Assembly (NCBI GenBank): GCA_902628965.1
Contig: CACOPB010000002.1
Span: forward strand, 1-64,000
From: an uncultured Pelagibacteraceae bacterium
Lineage (GTDB): Bacteria; Pseudomonadota; Alphaproteobacteria; Pelagibacterales; Pelagibacteraceae
Direction: 5' to 3'
Length of the DNA: 64,000 nt
The notes under the pieces are model-generated. The model was not told the DNA's origin and did not search any database. It worked only from the letters and a program-made list of their open reading frames with translations. Shown in pieces: positions 1-10,155 of the stretch. How positions within the stretch are numbered: position 1 is the stretch's first letter; each line of letters starts with the position of its first letter. Position numbers and translations under genes: made by a program.

Positions 1-21
1 AGAAAAAATAATATTTTTTCA

Positions 22-1425
22 ATGGCCACAACACTTTACGACAAAATTTGGAAAGATCACCTAGTAGATCAACAAGATGATGGTACAGCATTATTGTTTG
101 TTGATAGACACTTAGTACATGAGGTAACCAGTCCACAAGCTTTTGAAGGTTTAAGAAATTCAAATAGAAAAGTTAGGCATCCTAAGTTGACTTTAGCTGT
201 TGCTGATCACAATGTTCCAACTACAGATAGAACAAAAGGAATTGCTGATACTGACTCAAAAATACAGGTAGAAACTTTAGAAGCAAATTGCAAAGAGTTT
301 GGAGTACAACTTTTTAGTATGAATGATAAAAGGCAAGGTATTGTTCATGTAACAGGTCCAGAACAAGGTTTCACGCAACCAGGCACAGTTATTGTTTGTG
401 GAGATAGTCATACCGCTACACATGGTGCATTTGGAGCGCTGGCCTTTGGAATAGGGACTTCAGAAGTCGAACATGTATTGGCTACACAAACATTAGTACA
501 GAAAAAAGCTAAAAATTTTAGAATTAATGTTAATGGAAAATTGCCTTTGGGTGTAACTTCAAAAGATGTCATTCTTCAAATTATTGGCAAAATAGGAACA
601 GCAGGTGGAACGGGGTGTGTTCTGGAATATGCTGGAGATCTAATAGAAACTTTAAGTGTAGAACAACGTATGACTATTTGCAATATGACAATAGAAGGTG
701 GTGCAAGAGCTGGATTGATCGCACCTGATGAAAAAATATTTCATTATCTAAAAGATAGACCTATGTCTCCTAAGGGTGAAAATTGGGAAAAAGCAGTAGA
801 ATATTGGACTAGTTTAAAAACAGATTCTAGCGCAAATTTTGATAAAGAGATGAGCTTAAAAGCTGATGAAATTGTACCAATGATTACTTGGGGAACTTCT
901 CCACAAGATGTAATAACTATTGATGGAAATATTCCAAATCCAAAAAATGAAAAAGATGAAGATAAAAAAAATTCATTAGAAAGGGCGCTAGATTACATGG
1001 GCTTAAAGCCTAATATGGCCGCCACAGATATTAAAATTGATAAAGTTTTTATAGGTAGTTGTACAAATGGCAGAATTGAGGATTTAAGAGAGGCGGCCCA
1101 AATATTAAAAGATAAAAAAATAGCTTCACATGTTCATGCCATGGTAGTTCCTGGCTCAGGATTGGTTAAGGAACAAGCAGAGCAAGAGGGATTGGATAAA
1201 ATATTTGTTAATTCAGGGTTTGAATGGAGAGAGCCTGGATGTTCAATGTGTTTAGCTATGAACGCAGATAAACTGAAACCAGAAGAAAGATGTGCATCTA
1301 CATCTAATAGAAATTTTGAAGGAAGACAAGGAAGAGGTGGAAGAACTCATTTAGTAAGCCCAGGTATGGCAGCAGCAGCAGCTATTTCTGGAAATCTAGA
1401 CGATGTTAGAAAGTACCAAAATTAA
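22..1425 (+). CDS. leuC: 3-isopropylmalate dehydratase large subunit
   Basis: Aconitase-family large subunit that isomerises 2-isopropylmalate to 3-isopropylmalate in leucine synthesis, in complex with LeuD. The 467-residue length is normal. The three cysteines that hold the 4Fe-4S cluster are visible at C347 (GSCTNGR) and C407/C410 (PGCSMC), the same spacing as in E. coli LeuC. The stop codon abuts the leuD start with no gap, and leuB follows, so this is a leuCDB operon. Only 21 bases precede the start, so its promoter cannot be judged. The family call is secure. Confidence 0.97.
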   Translation: MATTLYDKIWKDHLVDQQDDGTALLFVDRHLVHEVTSPQAFEGLRNSNRKVRHPKLTLAVADHNVPTTDRTKGIADTDSKIQVETLEANCKEFGVQLFSMNDKRQGIVHVTGPEQGFTQPGTVIVCGDSHTATHGAFGALAFGIGTSEVEHVLATQTLVQKKAKNFRINVNGKLPLGVTSKDVILQIIGKIGTAGGTGCVLEYAGDLIETLSVEQRMTICNMTIEGGARAGLIAPDEKIFHYLKDRPMSPKGENWEKAVEYWTSLKTDSSANFDKEMSLKADEIVPMITWGTSPQDVITIDGNIPNPKNEKDEDKKNSLERALDYMGLKPNMAATDIKIDKVFIGSCTNGRIEDLREAAQILKDKKIASHVHAMVVPGSGLVKEQAEQEGLDKIFVNSGFEWREPGCSMCLAMNADKLKPEERCASTSNRNFEGRQGRGGRTHLVSPGMAAAAAISGNLDDVRKYQN

Positions 1426-2031
1426 ATGAGAAAATTTAATACTCTTAAAAGTATTCCCGCATACTTACCAATAGTTAATATTGATACGGATATGATAATT
1501 CCAAAGCAATTTTTAAAAACAATTAAAAGAACTGGACTTGGAAAAAACCTTTTTTTTGAAATGAGATATGATGATAATGGAAATAAAATAGATGACTTTG
1601 TTTTAAATAAAGCTCCATATAATAACTCAAAAATTTTGATAGCTGGAAATAACTTTGGATGTGGATCTTCTAGAGAGCACGCTCCATGGGCATTGTTAGA
1701 TTTTGGCATCACTTGTGTAATTAGTTCCAGTTATGCAGATATTTTTTATAATAATTGTTTTAAAAATGGAATATTGCCAATAATTTTAGAAGAAGAAAAA
1801 ATAAAGGAGCTATCTGAGTATGCTAAAAGAAAAGAAGAGATTTCCATAGATCTTTCAGAAGAAAAAATAGTTTATGGAAACAATGAGATTAAATTTGAAA
1901 TCGACCCTTTCAAAAAAAAATGTTTGATTGAAGGTTTAGATGATATCGCACTTTCATTAAAAAAATCAGATAAAATTCAAATATTTGAAAATCATTTAAA
2001 AAATGAAAAGCCATGGATTATGAATGATTAA
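1426..2031 (+). CDS. leuD: 3-isopropylmalate dehydratase small subunit
   Basis: Swivel-domain partner of LeuC (201 residues, normal length). The signature [14 protein letters not shown] near residues 76-90 is the substrate-binding loop of LeuD/IPMI small subunits, and the N-terminal [13 protein letters not shown] segment is also typical. The start codon directly follows the leuC stop, and the last 8 bases overlap leuB, which suggests translational coupling across all three leucine genes. Confidence 0.96.
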   Translation: MRKFNTLKSIPAYLPIVNIDTDMIIPKQFLKTIKRTGLGKNLFFEMRYDDNGNKIDDFVLNKAPYNNSKILIAGNNFGCGSSREHAPWALLDFGITCVISSSYADIFYNNCFKNGILPIILEEEKIKELSEYAKRKEEISIDLSEEKIVYGNNEIKFEIDPFKKKCLIEGLDDIALSLKKSDKIQIFENHLKNEKPWIMND

Positions 2032-3130
2032 AGTGAAAAAAAGAAAAATTCTTTTACTCCCAGGCGACGGTATTGGTCCAGAGGTAATAAGTGAAGTTAA
2101 AAAAATCATAAACTGGTTTAATGATAAAAAATCTTTAGATTTCGAAATCGATCAAGAACTTGTAGGCGGTTGCTCATACGACAAACATGGCACTCCAATT
2201 ACTGATGAGGTTTTTTATAAAGCTTTAGAAAGTGAAGTGATAATGCTAGGAGCAGTTGGTGGCCCCACATGGGACAATCTAGAATTTTCAAAAAAACCTG
2301 AAAGAGCATTATTAAAACTTAGAAAAGAGTTAAAACTTTTTGCAAATTTAAGACCTGCAATTTGTTTTAAACAATTAGTTGATGCTTCAACACTTAAGCC
2401 AGAGGTGGTTTCAGGATTAGATATAATGATAGTTAGAGAGTTAACAGGAGGTATATATTTTGGTGAACCAAGAGGTATCAAGCCAATTGAGAATGGCGAA
2501 AGGAAAGGGATTAACACTCACACTTATACAACTAGTGAAATTTCAAGAGTAGCAAGAATTGCTTTTGATTTAGCTAGAAAAAGATCAAATAAAGTTACTT
2601 CTTGTGAAAAATCAAATGTAATGGAAGCTGGACAGTTGTGGAAAGAAGAAGTTCAAGAGCTTCATGATAAAGAATACAAAGATGTAGAATTAAGTCATAT
2701 GTTGGCAGATAATTGTGCTATGCAGCTTTTGAGAAATCCAAAACAATTTGATGTGATTGTAACCGACAATTTGTTTGGAGATATGTTGTCAGATCAAGCC
2801 TCAATGTTAACTGGATCATTAGGCCTTTTACCTTCTGCATCTTTAGGTGCAAAAAATAAGGATGGTGAGATGAGAGCAATGTATGAGCCTATTCACGGGT
2901 CTGCTCCAGACATTGCTGGAAAAGGTATTGCAAATCCGATTGCTTCAATTTTAAGCTTTGCAATGGCATTAAGATATTCACTAGATCTTGATAAAGAAGC
3001 AGATATTTTAGAAAAAGCAGTTCAAGACGTTCTAAACGATGGTTTAAGAACTAAAGATATAATGTCAGATAAAATGAAAGAAATATCTACTTCAGCAATG
3101 GGTGATGCGATAATTTCAAAATTGCAATAA
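2024..3130 (+). CDS. leuB: 3-isopropylmalate dehydrogenase
   Basis: NAD-dependent oxidative decarboxylation of 3-isopropylmalate to 2-oxoisocaproate, in the cytoplasm. The beta-decarboxylating dehydrogenase family is shown by [11 protein letters not shown] near the N-terminus, the substrate-binding [13 protein letters not shown] segment, [15 protein letters not shown] and the NAD-site [18 protein letters not shown]. Length (368) is standard. It overlaps leuD by 8 bases. The next gene, dmdC, starts only 26 bases downstream, so leu and dmd genes may share a transcript. Confidence 0.97.
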   Translation: MIKVKKRKILLLPGDGIGPEVISEVKKIINWFNDKKSLDFEIDQELVGGCSYDKHGTPITDEVFYKALESEVIMLGAVGGPTWDNLEFSKKPERALLKLRKELKLFANLRPAICFKQLVDASTLKPEVVSGLDIMIVRELTGGIYFGEPRGIKPIENGERKGINTHTYTTSEISRVARIAFDLARKRSNKVTSCEKSNVMEAGQLWKEEVQELHDKEYKDVELSHMLADNCAMQLLRNPKQFDVIVTDNLFGDMLSDQASMLTGSLGLLPSASLGAKNKDGEMRAMYEPIHGSAPDIAGKGIANPIASILSFAMALRYSLDLDKEADILEKAVQDVLNDGLRTKDIMSDKMKEISTSAMGDAIISKLQ

Positions 3131-3156
3131 AAAAGGAATTATTCTAAGGTTTAAAA

Positions 3157-4920
3157 ATGCCAAGTTATACAGCTCCAGTAAAAGATATGATGTTTCTCTT
3201 TGAAAAATTAAGAGACAATAAAAATTATAATGAGCTTGAGAAGTATAATGAGGTAACTCCAGACTTGGTAAAAGATATTTTGGAGGAAGCGGCTAAGATA
3301 AATCAGAATTTAATTTTACCACTTGCTAAAGCAGGAGATGAAAATCCAGCTGTTTTAGAAAATGGTATTGTTAGAACTCCTCCAGGATATAAAGAAGCAT
3401 ATCAAAAATATATTGAAGATGGCTGGACATCGTTGTCTTGTGATCCTAAATATGGTGGCCAAGGGATGCCAAAAACTGTAAGCGCATTCTTTGATGAAAT
3501 GTTATCTTCAGCAAGTCTATCATTTAAATTATACAGTGAATTAAGTATTGGTGCTTATAATTGTATAAATCACCACGCATCAAATGAAATAAAAGACAAA
3601 TATTTACCAAAAATTGTTGAAGGTAAATGGAGTGGTACGATGTGTTTAACAGAGCCGGTTTGTGGAACAGATTTAGGTTTATTAAAAACTAAAGCGATTA
3701 AACAGTCTGACGACACGTATAAAATTAGTGGGCAAAAAATATTTATAACTTCGGGCGACCACGACTTAACTGAAAATATCATTCATTTAGTTTTAGCAAG
3801 ATCTGCCGACTCTCCTTCTGGTACTAAGGGCATTAGTTTATTTTTAGTTCCAAAATATATTGTTAATGAAAACGGTAGTGTTGGTCCAAGAAATGGTATT
3901 TCAACTGGATCTATTGAAAGTAAAATGGGCATTAAAGGTTCAGCAACATGTGTATTAAATTTTGATGATGCAACTGGTTATTTGATCGGTACTAAAGACA
4001 AAGGTCTTAGTGCCATGTTTACTATGATGAATTTAGAAAGAATAGTTGTTGGTATTCAAGGTTTAGGAATTTCTGAAATTGCCTATCAAAACTCACTTGC
4101 TTACGCAAAAGAGAGAAAGCAAGGAAAAACGAATAATTCTAAATCTTCAAATGGAGCAGATTTTATTATTGAACATGCAGATATTAGAAGAACTTTACTG
4201 AATATGAAATCAATAATTGAGGGTGAAAGAGCTTTATGTTTTTGGTTGTCTCAACAAACAGAGGTAAGTCTTTATCATCCAGATGAAAAGATTAAACATG
4301 ATGCTTCAGATTATGTTTCATTAATGACACCTGTGGTTAAATCATTATTTACTGATTTAGCGATGGAAATCACAAGCGATGCGATGCAAATACACGGTGG
4401 ATACGGTTATACGAAAGATCAAGGCATAGAACAGTTGTATCGAGACAATCGTATTACTCCTATTTATGAAGGAACAAATTCAGTGCAAGCAGCGGATTTA
4501 GTATTTAGAAAATTATTTAATAAAAATGGTGATATTATTAATAAGTTTTTAGAAATGGTTAAATCTGAATGTGAGTCTAAAAATGGAAAAGTTAAAACAT
4601 TTTCCAAAGAATTAAATTATTATCTAGATATATTGTCTAAGTTTACAGACTGGATAGGGGATAAAAATAAAATTGAAAAAGATGATGTAAGTGCTGCAGC
4701 AAATGACTATTTAAAAAGTTTAGGATATATCTCAATTGCTTACTCCTGGATTAAAATTTTGGATGTAAGTTTCAATAATTTCGATACAAATGAGGAGTTT
4801 TATAGTGACAAGATAAATACTGCTAAATTTTATTTTGATAAAGTTCTACCTCGAGCTGAGTATCATTACAAATCCGCAATTTCTGGAAGTTCAAACATTA
4901 TGAATTTTAAATTTAACTAG
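3157..4920 (+). CDS. dmdC: 3-methylmercaptopropionyl-CoA dehydrogenase (acyl-CoA dehydrogenase family)
   Basis: FAD-dependent acyl-CoA dehydrogenase of the larger (587-residue) subfamily. It is assigned as DmdC, which oxidises methylmercaptopropionyl-CoA to methylthioacryloyl-CoA in DMSP demethylation. Visible features are the central TEPVCGTDLG motif (165-173), GGYGYTKDQGIEQLYRD and the catalytic-base context ITPIYEGTNSVQ, with Glu438. The C-terminal extension beyond about 460 is typical of this subfamily. The DmdC rather than generic call rests on context: dmdB follows 2 bases downstream and dmdA lies two genes further. A related medium-chain acyl-CoA dehydrogenase role is not excluded by sequence alone. 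Confidence 0.88.
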   Translation: MPSYTAPVKDMMFLFEKLRDNKNYNELEKYNEVTPDLVKDILEEAAKINQNLILPLAKAGDENPAVLENGIVRTPPGYKEAYQKYIEDGWTSLSCDPKYGGQGMPKTVSAFFDEMLSSASLSFKLYSELSIGAYNCINHHASNEIKDKYLPKIVEGKWSGTMCLTEPVCGTDLGLLKTKAIKQSDDTYKISGQKIFITSGDHDLTENIIHLVLARSADSPSGTKGISLFLVPKYIVNENGSVGPRNGISTGSIESKMGIKGSATCVLNFDDATGYLIGTKDKGLSAMFTMMNLERIVVGIQGLGISEIAYQNSLAYAKERKQGKTNNSKSSNGADFIIEHADIRRTLLNMKSIIEGERALCFWLSQQTEVSLYHPDEKIKHDASDYVSLMTPVVKSLFTDLAMEITSDAMQIHGGYGYTKDQGIEQLYRDNRITPIYEGTNSVQAADLVFRKLFNKNGDIINKFLEMVKSECESKNGKVKTFSKELNYYLDILSKFTDWIGDKNKIEKDDVSAAANDYLKSLGYISIAYSWIKILDVSFNNFDTNEEFYSDKINTAKFYFDKVLPRAEYHYKSAISGSSNIMNFKFN

Positions 4921-4922
4921 GA

Positions 4923-6539
4923 ATGAGCCATTACGATACAAATTTAGATAAAAATAAAGCTAATCACGTACCACTAACTCCGTTAACATTTTTAAAAAGA
5001 GCAAAAGAAATTTATCCAAATTATGAAGCTTTAATCTATGAGGATAGAAAATATACTTGGGAAGAAGTTTATAAAAGAGTTGTAAAATTTGCTAGCGCAT
5101 TGTCAAAAATTGGTGTTAAAAAAGGTGATACAGTTTCATTCTTGGCATTTAATACACCAGAAATTTTTGAAGCACATTACTCAGTACCAATGACGGGTGC
5201 AGTTATTAATACTATAAATATAAGATTAGATGCTAAAACAATTTCTTACATTTTGGATCATAGTGAAGCAAAGGTTCTAGTAGTAGATAGACAATTACAT
5301 GGAGAAGTAAAAAAAGCATTAAAATCTCTAAACAAGAAAATTACTATAATTGACATTAATGATGAATATGCTGATCAGTCTAAATTAGAAAAAATTGGAG
5401 ACTTAGAATACGAGAGCTTTTTAAATACAGGTGACGAAAATTTTCAATGGGAAATGCCAGAGGATGAGTGGCAAGCAATATCATTGAGCTATACATCAGG
5501 AACTACAGGAAATCCAAAGGGGGTAGTATATCATCATAGAGGAGCATATTTAATGTCAACAGGAAGCTCAGTTGCCTGGAATATGCCAAACAGATTAAAT
5601 TTTTTGACAGTTGTTCCAATGTTTCATTGCAATGGCTGGTGTTATCCGTGGACAGTTCCAATGCTTAATGGTCGAACAATTTGCTTAAGAAATATAGATA
5701 TTAAAAAAATTTTTGAACTAATTGATGAATATCAAATCACTCACTTTGGTGGTGCACCAATAGTATTAAATATGATTACTGGAGCACCTGAGAGCGAACA
5801 AAAAAAATTAAAACAAAAAGTTTATGTACTAACTGCTGGAGCTCCTCCTCCAAGTATAATTTTTAAGAAAATGAAAGCTCTTGGTTTCGAAGTAATGCAT
5901 GTATATGGTTTAACAGAAACTTACGGGCATGTTACTCAGTGTGCTTGGAATGATGAGTGGAATGATTTTGATGAAGAAAAGCAAAATGAAATTAAAGCAA
6001 GACAAGGTGTCAAATATCCAAACACTGAAGGAGTAACTATTTTAGATCCTGAAACAATGAAGGAAGTCCCTAAAGATGGAAAGACAATTGGTGAAATCAT
6101 GATTAGAGGAAATGTGGTAATGAAAGGATATTTTAAAGATAAAGATGCGACAGATAAAGCTATGAAAGATGGATGGTTTCATAGTGGCGATTTAGCTGTA
6201 ATGCATCCTGATGGATATATAAAAATCCAGGATAGATCAAAAGATATAATTATTTCTGGAGGAGAAAATATTTCTTCAATTGAAATTGAGAATACTCTTT
6301 CTAAACATCCATCTGTCTCTATTGCTGCAGTTGTTGCAAAACCTGATGAAAAATGGGGAGAAGTACCATGTGCATTTATTGAAGCAGTCAAAGATAAACC
6401 AGTTAGCGAAAAAGAATTAATTGATTTTTGTAAAGAGACATTGGCAGGTTTTAAAGTTCCAAAAAAAGTTATTTTTTGTGAACTGCCAAAAACTTCGACA
6501 GGAAAAATACAAAAATTTGAATTAAGAAAACAAGTTTAG
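4923..6539 (+). CDS. dmdB: 3-methylmercaptopropionate-CoA ligase
   Basis: AMP-forming acyl-CoA synthetase of 538 residues. The ATP/AMP-binding motif SYTSGTTGNPKGV is near residues 188-200, GYFKDKDATDKAMKDGWFHSGDLA marks the C-domain hinge region, and the catalytic lysine lies in TSTGKIQ (K528). In this cluster it should activate methylmercaptopropionate, the product of DmdA, with CoA. It sits 2 bases after dmdC. Fatty-acyl ligases of this size look similar, so the substrate is inferred from neighbours; DmdB orthologues are known in SAR11. Confidence 0.88.
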   Translation: MSHYDTNLDKNKANHVPLTPLTFLKRAKEIYPNYEALIYEDRKYTWEEVYKRVVKFASALSKIGVKKGDTVSFLAFNTPEIFEAHYSVPMTGAVINTINIRLDAKTISYILDHSEAKVLVVDRQLHGEVKKALKSLNKKITIIDINDEYADQSKLEKIGDLEYESFLNTGDENFQWEMPEDEWQAISLSYTSGTTGNPKGVVYHHRGAYLMSTGSSVAWNMPNRLNFLTVVPMFHCNGWCYPWTVPMLNGRTICLRNIDIKKIFELIDEYQITHFGGAPIVLNMITGAPESEQKKLKQKVYVLTAGAPPPSIIFKKMKALGFEVMHVYGLTETYGHVTQCAWNDEWNDFDEEKQNEIKARQGVKYPNTEGVTILDPETMKEVPKDGKTIGEIMIRGNVVMKGYFKDKDATDKAMKDGWFHSGDLAVMHPDGYIKIQDRSKDIIISGGENISSIEIENTLSKHPSVSIAAVVAKPDEKWGEVPCAFIEAVKDKPVSEKELIDFCKETLAGFKVPKKVIFCELPKTSTGKIQKFELRKQV

Positions 6540-6545
6540 GTAATT

Positions 6546-7322
6546 TTGATTTTTCAGATTGAAAATAAAAACATCCATGCCTCAGATGCTGGACAGGGAA
6601 TAGATCTTGGTAAAGAGACTCTTGTATTTCTTCATGGAAGTGGTCTTTCCCACATAGTATGGTCTTTAACAGAACAATTCTTTTCCAATAAAAATTTTAA
6701 TGTTTTATCTGTAGATTTACCAGGCCATGGAAATTCTGATGGTCCTTGTCTTGACACAATTGAAAAAATTGCTGATTGGTTAGAACAAGTATTTATTTCA
6801 TTAAATTTAGAAAAATTGACTTTAATTGGACATTCTCAGGGATGCCTGGAAATACTTGAGTACGCATCAAAATATAAAAATAGATTGAAAAAAATAGTTT
6901 TTATTGGTGGTTCTAATAAAATGCCTGTTCATTTAGATTTAATTGATTTAGCAAAAAACGGAGACTCTGATGCAGTTAAATTGATGATGAAGTGGGGATA
7001 TGAAGGATCAAAGAAATTCATTGGAGGTAATCCTGTAGAAAAAATTATTCAGTCTCCAAGAGATATTAGAGAAATATTAGCAGTCGACCTTGTTGCTTGT
7101 AACAACTATAAAAATGGAACTGACGCAGCAAAATCAATAGAATGCCCATGTTTATTTATTTTTGGATCTTTAGATAAAATGGTAAATTTAGAGGCAGGTA
7201 AAAAATTTTCTAATTTAGTCAAAAACCCAACAGTACATGTAATTGAAGGATGTGGTCATATGATTATGATTGAAAAAGCATTTGAAATGAGAGACAAGGT
7301 CTTAGAATTTTTAAATAAATGA
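6546..7322 (+). CDS. alpha/beta-hydrolase within the DMSP demethylation cluster
   Basis: A 258-residue alpha/beta-hydrolase. The nucleophile elbow GHSQGC contains Ser97, the oxyanion loop is HGSG (30-33), and the probable acid and base are Asp210 (GSLDKMV) and His238 (GCGHMI), so the triad looks complete. No signal peptide is seen, so it should be cytosolic. The only plausible start is a TTG at 6546, just after the dmdB stop. Its stop codon overlaps the dmdA start as ATGA, which suggests translational coupling. Substrate unknown. The position suggests a thioester or methylthioacrylate-related step, but that is inference; a housekeeping esterase or thioesterase is possible. Confidence 0.85.
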   Translation: MIFQIENKNIHASDAGQGIDLGKETLVFLHGSGLSHIVWSLTEQFFSNKNFNVLSVDLPGHGNSDGPCLDTIEKIADWLEQVFISLNLEKLTLIGHSQGCLEILEYASKYKNRLKKIVFIGGSNKMPVHLDLIDLAKNGDSDAVKLMMKWGYEGSKKFIGGNPVEKIIQSPRDIREILAVDLVACNNYKNGTDAAKSIECPCLFIFGSLDKMVNLEAGKKFSNLVKNPTVHVIEGCGHMIMIEKAFEMRDKVLEFLNK

Positions 7323-8428
7323 AAACTTATTCAATAGCAAAATCAAGAAGACTTAGAGGTACTCCTTACACTTCAAGAATTGAAAAACAAGGTGTTACAG
7401 CTTACACCATATACAATCATATGCTGCTCCCCGCTGCATTTGGTACATTGGAAGACTCTTACTATCATTTAAAAGAGTATGTACAGGTATGGGATGTTGC
7501 TGCAGAAAGACAAGTAGAAATTTCTGGAAAAGATTCTGCAAAATTAGTTCAATTAATGACCTGTAGAGATTTATCAAAATCAAAAGATGGAAGATGTTAT
7601 TATTGCCCAATAATTGACGATAATGGAGGGCTCATTAATGATCCAGTAGTTTTGAGATTAAACGAAAACAAATGGTGGGTTTCTCTTGCTGATTCTGATG
7701 TAATATTATTTGCTAAAGGACTAGCAATAGGAAATAAATTTGATGTTAAAATTATTGAACCCGATGTTGATATAATGGCAGTACAAGGCCCTAAGTCATT
7801 TAATCTGATGGAAAAAGTTTTTGGAGATAAAATTGTAAATTTAAAATTCTTTGGTTTTGATTATTTCGAATTTGGTGGTGATAAACATTTAATTGCAAGA
7901 TCTGGATGGTCTAAACAAGGTGGTTATGAAATTTATGTTGAGCATAATGACTCAGGATTAAAATTATATGATCATCTTTTTGAAATTGGAAAAGAATTTA
8001 ATATTAAACCAGGATGTCCCAACTTAATTGAAAGAATTGAAAGTGGATTACTTTCATACGGAAATGATATGGATAATGGAGATAATCCATATGAGTGTGG
8101 ATTTGATAAATACATTAATGTAGATAGTGATATCGATTTTTTAGGAAAAGAAAAACTAAAACAAATGAAAGCAGATGGAATTAAAAAAAAACTAATGGGA
8201 GTAAAGTTTGATATAGATAAGATTAGTCTTACAGGGTCGTTAGATTTGACCGATCAAAATAATAAAATAATTGGAGAATTGAGATCAGCTTGTTATTCGC
8301 CTCATTTTAAAAAAGTTATTGGTATCGCTATGATGAAAAAAGACTACTGGAATACTGATCAAGACGTAAAAGCCAAGATAAATAGCCAAAATTGTACCGG
8401 TAAAGTTTGCGATTTACCTTTTATTTAG
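7319..8428 (+). CDS. dmdA: dimethylsulfoniopropionate demethylase
   Basis: GcvT-like tetrahydrofolate-dependent enzyme (369 residues). It moves a methyl group from DMSP to THF, leaving methylmercaptopropionate. Recognised from the whole sequence, which matches SAR11 Dmd[21 protein letters not shown] near 15-34, [12 protein letters not shown] (57-68), and the GcvT-type [13 protein letters not shown] (101-113). It lacks the usual aminomethyltransferase N-terminus. dmdB and dmdC lie upstream, which supports DMSP demethylase over glycine-cleavage T protein. The start overlaps the preceding hydrolase by four bases. Confidence 0.95.
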   Translation: MKTYSIAKSRRLRGTPYTSRIEKQGVTAYTIYNHMLLPAAFGTLEDSYYHLKEYVQVWDVAAERQVEISGKDSAKLVQLMTCRDLSKSKDGRCYYCPIIDDNGGLINDPVVLRLNENKWWVSLADSDVILFAKGLAIGNKFDVKIIEPDVDIMAVQGPKSFNLMEKVFGDKIVNLKFFGFDYFEFGGDKHLIARSGWSKQGGYEIYVEHNDSGLKLYDHLFEIGKEFNIKPGCPNLIERIESGLLSYGNDMDNGDNPYECGFDKYINVDSDIDFLGKEKLKQMKADGIKKKLMGVKFDIDKISLTGSLDLTDQNNKIIGELRSACYSPHFKKVIGIAMMKKDYWNTDQDVKAKINSQNCTGKVCDLPFI

Positions 8429-8445
8429 TATAAAAGCTCTTAAAC

Positions 8446-9441
8446 ATGAACATAGCTATAGTAGGTGCAACAGGTAATGTAGGAAGAAAAACTCTTGAAG
8501 TTTTTGATAAAAAAAACTTTAAGTTTGATAACTTGTATTTAGTAGCATCAGAAAAAAGTGCAGGAAAAAAAATCACATTTAGAGACAAAGAATATGAAAT
8601 TGAAAATTTGGAGAACTATGATTTTTCAAAAGCAAATATAACTTTCTTTGCAGCTGGAGGAAAAATTGCAGAAAAGTATGCAGAAAATGCAGCTAAAAAT
8701 ACTATAGTAATTGATAATTCAAGTTTTTTTAGAATGGATCCAGACGTTCCTCTTATTGTTCCACAAGTAAATGGATCTGATATAAAAAAAATGAAGAAAA
8801 ATATAATTGCTAATCCAAATTGTTCAACAGCACAACTTGTTATTGCACTCAAACCACTTCATGATTTATTTAAAATAAAGAGAGTTGTGGTCTCAACTTA
8901 TCAATCTGTTTCAGGTGGTGGTAAGGCTCCAATGGATGAATTAATTGAACAAACTAAATTGTACTTAGAAGGAAAAAAAATTGATTCAAAAAATTTTACC
9001 AAACAAATTGCATTTAATATTATTCCACACATAGATGTATTTGCAGAAGATGGTTATACAAAAGAAGAATTAAAAATGGTGAAAGAAACAAAAAAAATTT
9101 TAGATAATAAAATTGAACTTACAGCAACTTGTGTGAGGATTCCAGTTCTAGTGTCACATTCTGAATCTGTAAACATTGAGTTTGAAAAACCATATAATTT
9201 AGAAAAAGTGAGAAATGCACTAAATAACGCAGAAGGATGCAAGGTAATTGATAAAAGGGAAAACGGTGGTTATAGTACTCCAATTGATGCCACTGGGAGT
9301 GACGAAACTTATATATCTAGAATTAGAGAAGATAAAACAAATCCTAATTCTTTAAACTTATGGATAGTTTCTGATAACCTATTAAGAGGTGCTGCACTTA
9401 ATTCGGTTGAAATTGCAGAAACAATAATTAAATCAAATTAA
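8446..9441 (+). CDS. asd: aspartate-semialdehyde dehydrogenase
   Basis: NADPH-dependent reduction of aspartyl phosphate to the semialdehyde, the branch point to lysine/diaminopimelate, threonine and methionine. GATGNVGRKTLEV at the N-terminus is the nucleotide-binding loop, and the catalytic Cys126 lies in NPNCSTAQ. TYQSVSGGGKAPMDEL and the C-terminal DNLLRGAALNSVEIAE are family hallmarks. It is 331 residues long, slightly short but complete. It lies 17 bases after dmdA. The proximity could link sulfur release from DMSP to homoserine supply for methionine, which is inference. Confidence 0.96.
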   Translation: MNIAIVGATGNVGRKTLEVFDKKNFKFDNLYLVASEKSAGKKITFRDKEYEIENLENYDFSKANITFFAAGGKIAEKYAENAAKNTIVIDNSSFFRMDPDVPLIVPQVNGSDIKKMKKNIIANPNCSTAQLVIALKPLHDLFKIKRVVVSTYQSVSGGGKAPMDELIEQTKLYLEGKKIDSKNFTKQIAFNIIPHIDVFAEDGYTKEELKMVKETKKILDNKIELTATCVRIPVLVSHSESVNIEFEKPYNLEKVRNALNNAEGCKVIDKRENGGYSTPIDATGSDETYISRIREDKTNPNSLNLWIVSDNLLRGAALNSVEIAETIIKSN

Positions 9442-9445
9442 GGAA

Positions 9446-9826
9446 ATGAAAAATAGACCTTTATCTCCACATATACAAATTTATAAATGGCACATTTCTT
9501 CGTTGGTATCAATTTCACATAGAATTACAGGAATAATAAATTTTTTTGCAATTACTTTAATTTGTTTCTGGTTTGCTTTCATGCTTCTAGGCGAAACCAA
9601 CTATCAAATAATTAAGAATTTTTTAGAAACATTTTTAGGAAAATTTATTTTGATTGGTATAACTTGGTCATTTAGTTTTCAAATGTTAAGTGAGATAAGA
9701 CATTTAATTATGGATTACGGTTATGGATTTGAATTAAAAACAACAAAAGTTACTGGACTATTTGTTATTTTTGGATCAATAATTTTAACTATATTAATTT
9801 ATTTTTTAGGGAGAGGCTTTGTATAA
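9446..9826 (+). CDS. sdhC: succinate dehydrogenase membrane anchor subunit C (heme-ligand position substituted)
   Basis: Three-helix membrane anchor of complex II (126 residues; helices about 29-48, 64-82 and 103-121). RPLSPHIQIYKWHISSLVSISHRITG and IRHLIMDYGYG are the SdhC signatures. The quinone-site residues S22 and R26, equivalent to E. coli S27 and R31, are kept. The residue aligned with the E. coli heme b ligand His84 is Gln79 (codon at 9680-9682). See the findings. The stop overlaps the sdhD start by one base. Confidence 0.94.
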   Translation: MKNRPLSPHIQIYKWHISSLVSISHRITGIINFFAITLICFWFAFMLLGETNYQIIKNFLETFLGKFILIGITWSFSFQMLSEIRHLIMDYGYGFELKTTKVTGLFVIFGSIILTILIYFLGRGFV

Positions 9827-10155
9827 TGATACCAGCAACAAAAAAGTGGATTTTTCTAAGAATAAGTTCATTGATTCTATTACCTTTAATGTTTTGGTTT
9901 ATAGTAAATTTAGTAAACTTTTATGATAAAACACATTTTGAAATAGTTGGTTTTTTAACAGCTCAGTCATCTAAAATTTTAATAGGTTTATTTTTGATAT
10001 TTTCTTATTTTTTTTCAGCTTTGAGCATAAGTGAGGTTTTTGAGGACTATATTAAAGATGAAAAAATCAAAAATGCCGCAAACAAAGCGCTGAATTTTTT
10101 TGCTATAGTAATTCCTATAATTACAATTATTGTAATATCTAACTTAGGTACATGA
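9826..10155 (+). CDS. sdhD: succinate dehydrogenase membrane anchor subunit D (no helix-2 histidine)
   Basis: Second membrane anchor of complex II (109 residues; helices about 14-33, 50-69 and 88-106). Identity comes from its place between sdhC and sdhA, its topology, and the EDYIKDE segment, where D74-Y75 match the quinone-site Asp82-Tyr83 of E. coli SdhD. The only histidine in the protein is His37, outside the second helix. A gapless alignment puts Phe63 at the position of heme ligand His71. It overlaps sdhA by four bases (ATGA). Confidence 0.9.
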   Translation: MIPATKKWIFLRISSLILLPLMFWFIVNLVNFYDKTHFEIVGFLTAQSSKILIGLFLIFSYFFSALSISEVFEDYIKDEKIKNAANKALNFFAIVIPIITIIVISNLGT

